From positions 117,912 to 181,911 of the forward strand of contig NZ_JAIQDW010000010.1 in NCBI RefSeq assembly GCF_020026925.1: 64,000 nt of DNA, in the 5' to 3' direction. Origin of the DNA: Flavobacterium hibisci (GTDB lineage: Bacteria; Bacteroidota; Bacteroidia; Flavobacteriales; Flavobacteriaceae). The notes beneath the pieces are model-generated. The model saw only the letters and a program-made list of their open reading frames with translations, was not told the origin of the DNA and ran no database searches. This document shows positions 63,975-64,000 of the stretch, in pieces. Position 1 is the first letter of the stretch; the number at the start of each line of letters is the position of its first letter. Both the position numbers and the translations under genes were made by a program.

Positions 63975-64000
63975 TGGTACCTCCAGGGATCGAACCAGGG
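63975..64000 (-). tRNA. tRNA 3' part, cut by the window edge
   Basis: The reverse complement reads a T-arm (TGG-TTCGATC-CC) and an acceptor strand AGGTACC with discriminator A, six bases from the tRNA-Leu start. The anticodon lies beyond the window, so the identity is unknown; tandem tRNA order suggests a cluster. Confidence 0.8.

Noticed and set aside
1..64000. CRISPR array, rRNA operon, complete prophage or insertion sequence with transposase
   Set aside because: No regularly spaced repeats, no rRNA sequence and no transposase or phage structural genes were recognised anywhere in the window.

Overview
The window looks like a chromosomal segment of a Flavobacterium-type member of the Bacteroidota. 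The DNA is AT-rich, several candidate promoters fit the Bacteroidota form (TTTG near -33, TAnnTTTG near -7), and Shine-Dalgarno sites are mostly absent. Family content agrees: a PafA phosphatase, SusC/TonB-plug motifs in small proteins, a T6SS(iii)-like VgrG, a NtrC-type regulator without a DNA-binding domain, DUF2279, and a DnaJ with a reduced zinc region. This is read from the sequence alone; no database search was run.

Layout. 1-2372: end of a CPA2 cation/proton antiporter and a 1-Cys peroxiredoxin. 2777-7762: accessory island with an orphan type VI secretion spike (VgrG), a Tle1-like phospholipase effector whose start is split by an apparent one-base frameshift, a DUF2931-like lipoprotein (candidate immunity protein), an unknown 114-aa protein and a gene remnant. 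7802-12398: AEC permease, Crp/Fnr regulator with a DoxX-like protein, Rrf2 regulator with an NAD(P)-binding protein, and MeaB. 12416-20198: envelope and unknown proteins, an LTA-synthase-like sulfatase, MATE exporter and PPK2. 20473-23155: ECF sigma factor followed by three proteins carrying pieces of SusC/TonB-plug sequence. 23194-39366: mostly housekeeping (SDR, MtaB, HAD, hydrolase, lone DEAD domain, sigma-54 activator, Nat-like ABC exporter, dnaJ-grpE, tRNA-Trp, hisS, FtsX/MacB-type permease). 39408-39791: a compact element, a GIY-YIG nuclease gene bounded by a perfect 24-bp terminal inverted repeat. 39809-54389: prmC, GNAT, ribD, HAD, YigZ, thioesterase, dnaA, LMW-PTP, RsmI-like, aminotransferase, SDR, and udk-divIC-mutA-mutB. 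54443-58502: leftward cell-wall cluster dapF-GNAT-mltG-DUF2279 plus a lysozyme-like protein. 58640-64000: HtrA protease, divergent lrp/ald, PafA phosphatase, tRNA-Leu and a second tRNA cut by the window edge.

How genes work together. mutA/mutB form methylmalonyl-CoA mutase and meaB, about 38 kb away, encodes its G-protein chaperone. grpE and dnaJ are co-chaperones of DnaK, which is not in the window. dapF, mltG and the lysozyme-like protein all concern peptidoglycan. lrp and ald form a classical divergent regulator/target pair. VgrG, Tle1-like protein and DUF2931 lipoprotein form a plausible spike/toxin/immunity unit.

The most interesting items are the GIY-YIG element and its possible non-autonomous relatives, the split effector gene, the sigma-factor operon of plug-motif proteins, and several dispersed palindromic repeats.
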